From Opitutia bacterium (GTDB lineage Bacteria > Verrucomicrobiota > Verrucomicrobiia > Opitutales > UBA953), in the NCBI GenBank assembly GCA_003485955.1, contig DNHH01000094.1, positions 375-7,807 on the forward strand: 7,433 bases of DNA, written 5' to 3'. Under the pieces are notes generated by a model. The model ran no database searches and had not been told where the DNA came from. It worked only from the letters and a program-made list of their open reading frames with translations. Every line of letters begins with the position of its first letter. Within the stretch, counting starts at the first letter, position 1. A program made the position numbers and the translations under genes. Positions 5,638 to 7,433 of the stretch are shown piece by piece.

Positions 5638-6663
5638 TTACGACTTGCCAGTTTGCTGGCGCAGTCGATCCACGAGTACGGCGACCACAATAATGGTGCC
5701 AGTGACGATGCGCGTCGTGCTTTCTTCAATGCCATTGAGGCCGCAGCCTACGCGAATAACTGTCATAATGAGTGCACCGACGAGTGAGCCGAAGACTGAG
5801 CCAATACCCCCATTTAAAGAAGCACCGCCAATGACGACGGCAGCGATGATATCCAACTCGTAGCCACTTGCACCCGTCGGATCTCCTTGGCCTTGATTGG
5901 AGGCAAGCATCAGTCCTGAAATAGCCGCAAAGATTCCACCAAGTACGTAAACCCAGATTTTAACACGATCAACGGCTACTCCACATAGACGTGCAGTTTG
6001 TTCATTCGAGCCTACCGCAAAAATGTGACGTCCAAAGACGGTGAAGCGTAGTGCCAGTGACACTAGCAGTGCTAAGCCAATCATCAACCAGCCGCCTGGT
6101 GGTATAATCAACCACTTCCAGCCTGCAGGCAGACCGTTCAGCCAGAAGCGTAACCAAGCACTGTCTTGAACGTTGATGGGCTGGGAATTAGCAAGAGCAA
6201 GGGCGAGTCCCCGTAGTACGAGTAGAGTCCCGAGGGTAGTGATAAAGGGAATCAAGCGGATGCGCACAACCAGGAGTGCAATACCAAGTCCGCAGAGAGC
6301 ACCGGTGATTAAGGTTCCTGCGACAACGGTGAGCGGTCCCTGTCCGCTAACGATGAGCTTCGCGCCGACGATGGAGCAAAGGGCAATGGCGGAGCCGATG
6401 GACAAGTCGATACCGGCTGAGATGATAATCAGTGTCATCCCAATCGCCGCAATACCGATGACGACTGACTGTTGGACGACTTGGCTTACGGCGTCAGGCG
6501 TGAAGATTGCCGAATGGAGAAACGCCGTCTGCTGCAGGTAGCTCTCGAGTAATCCAAACCCTATCCAAACAACTGCCAGTGCGAGGAGGGGGCCGAACGT
6601 TTGCATGAAGCGTTCGAGACGCTTGGGACTTGATGCAGATGAATCGTTGGTGGTTTGGCTCAT
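5638..6663 (-). CDS. Sugar ABC transporter permease, RbsC family
   Basis: The product is 341 aa, the normal length for the ribose/xylose/galactose-type inner-membrane permease (BPD_transp_2). After a polar N-terminus (1-22) come about nine or ten hydrophobic segments. Family hallmarks are GMTLIIISAGIDLSIGS (75-91), TLGTLLVLRGLALA (143-156), the coupling region AVGSNEQTARLCGVAVDRVK (216-235) and DPTGASGYELDIIAAVVIGG (261-280). ASLNGGIGSVFGSLVGALI (281-299) and a closing D-RLRQ segment complete the pattern. It forms the membrane channel of a sugar importer with the ATPase encoded immediately upstream; only 7 bp separate the two genes, so they are co-transcribed. The periplasmic binding protein gene is not in view, and the sugar cannot be inferred. 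The start ATG (6661-6663) is the only reasonable one and lacks a clear Shine-Dalgarno site. Confidence 0.95.
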   Translation of the reverse strand: MSQTTNDSSASSPKRLERFMQTFGPLLALAVVWIGFGLLESYLQQTAFLHSAIFTPDAVSQVVQQSVVIGIAAIGMTLIIISAGIDLSIGSAIALCSIVGAKLIVSGQGPLTVVAGTLITGALCGLGIALLVVRIRLIPFITTLGTLLVLRGLALALANSQPINVQDSAWLRFWLNGLPAGWKWLIIPPGGWLMIGLALLVSLALRFTVFGRHIFAVGSNEQTARLCGVAVDRVKIWVYVLGGIFAAISGLMLASNQGQGDPTGASGYELDIIAAVVIGGASLNGGIGSVFGSLVGALIMTVIRVGCGLNGIEESTTRIVTGTIIVVAVLVDRLRQQTGKS

Positions 6664-6670
6664 AAATTTG

Positions 6671-7433
6671 TTAACTGTTTCCCGTTGCTTCAGCCATCAA
6701 TGCTTCGGCGGAAGTTTCGCCTAGGGGGTGGGCTTGACCTAGCCCATTCCGTTTCATGACGGCAATCCGGTCGCACGTACCTAGGAGTTCAGGTAAGTAC
6801 GAGCTTACCATGACGACGGCACGTGGGCGTACAGGGTCGGTTACGAGGCGATCAATGGCCTCGTAGATGCGAGCTTTTGCAGCGATATCAATGCCGCGGG
6901 TTGGTTCGTCGAGCAGTAGAATATCGCAGTCGGCCTCAAGCAGGCGAGCGAGTGCGGCCTTTTGTTGGTTGCCCCCCGAGAGGCGACCAATCGGCTGATC
7001 GGGATTTTCACAACGGATACCAAGTTTCTGAATCCATTCCTGGGTATGGCGTGATTTTTGAGTGGGTGAAATAAATCCGGCGTTCCCCAGCTTGCCCAAT
7101 GAAGCTAGGCAAATGTTATCCCCGATACCAAGCTCCAGCGCTAGACCTTCTTCTTTACGGTTTTCAGAGACTAATCCCATCCCGGTTTGCCATGAAATTC
7201 GTGGTGTGGGTGTGAGTTGCTTGCCAGCGATACGAACTGCGCCGTTAGGGTCTAACCCAAAAATTGCTCGGAGAAGTTCAGTGCGCCCAGAGCCGACTAA
7301 CCCGCAGATGCCAAGAACTTCACCGCGTCTGACGGTTAGCCTTCCTAATCCAGGTGCAGAGGCTTCTAGAAGTACTTCTCCGGCCTTGCGAACGGACCTC
7401 GGGTAGAGTTCATCTACATTGCGCCCCACCATT
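6671..7433 (-). CDS. Sugar ABC transporter ATPase (RbsA/MglA type), C-terminal half, cut by the window edge
   Basis: The visible part is 253 residues, about half of a two-domain protein of roughly 500 aa; the reading frame continues past the right edge. The first visible residues MVGRNVDELYP match the linker between the two nucleotide-binding domains in this family, so the Met is internal, not a start. The second ABC domain shows Walker A GLVGSGRT (44-51 of the visible part), signature LSGGNQQK (151-158), Walker B ILLLDEPTRGID (171-182) and SSYLPELL in place of the H-loop. Arg replacing the Walker A Lys and loss of the H-loop His are normal for the second domain of these proteins, whose catalytic site is mainly in the first. 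It energises uptake through the permease 7 bp downstream. It was not checked upstream for a binding-protein gene because the window ends. The specific sugar is unknown. Confidence 0.94.
   Translation of the reverse strand, partial: MVGRNVDELYPRSVRKAGEVLLEASAPGLGRLTVRRGEVLGICGLVGSGRTELLRAIFGLDPNGAVRIAGKQLTPTPRISWQTGMGLVSENRKEEGLALELGIGDNICLASLGKLGNAGFISPTQKSRHTQEWIQKLGIRCENPDQPIGRLSGGNQQKAALARLLEADCDILLLDEPTRGIDIAAKARIYEAIDRLVTDPVRPRAVVMVSSYLPELLGTCDRIAVMKRNGLGQAHPLGETSAEALMAEATGNS

Noticed and set aside
6671..7433. Walker A Arg and missing H-loop His as signs of a dead ATPase
   Set aside because: These changes are standard in the second domain of RbsA/MglA/XylG-type ATPases; the first domain, outside the window, normally holds the competent site.

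Overview
The window looks like ordinary chromosomal DNA from a Verrucomicrobiota bacterium, probably class Opitutae. This is an inference from remembered family resemblance: the 32-residue bS22-like (AURKAIP1/COX24) protein, the bL33 sequence style, a clan GH-D enzyme of a type common in Verrucomicrobiota and Planctomycetota, and starts without clear Shine-Dalgarno sequences. No 16S rRNA or other decisive marker is present. Base composition is close to balanced, and I see no insertion sequence, phage gene, CRISPR array, tRNA or rRNA.

Layout, left to right. Positions 6-104 (+) encode a tiny, extremely basic bS22-like ribosomal protein, followed by a clear intrinsic terminator. Positions 207-2708 (+) encode a secreted glycoside hydrolase related to GH36 alpha-galactosidases. 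A hairpin-bearing gap then leads to rpmG (bL33, 2782-2952, +) and a strong, apparently bidirectional terminator. On the minus strand, mrp (4349-3276) encodes a Mrp/NBP35-type P-loop ATPase that lacks the usual CxxC pair. It is followed by a 64-residue protein (3208-3014) of unknown function. Divergent from mrp, 4426-5634 (+) encodes a secreted TolB-like beta-propeller protein. It meets, tail to tail with a 3-bp gap, a minus-strand sugar ABC transporter operon. That operon comprises a complete RbsC-type permease (6663-5638) and the C-terminal half of its two-domain ATPase, which runs off the right edge.

The functions are mostly independent: two translation genes flank a polysaccharide or glycoconjugate hydrolase, then come a metallocluster/assembly-type ATPase, an envelope protein and a sugar importer. 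Hydrolase and importer could both serve carbohydrate use, but nothing in the window links them in one operon. I found no convincing new multi-gene system. The items most worth a second look are the bS22-like miniprotein, the uncharacterised GH-D enzyme between ribosomal genes, the repeat/hairpin arrangement before and within rpmG, the cysteine-poor Mrp and its small downstream neighbour.
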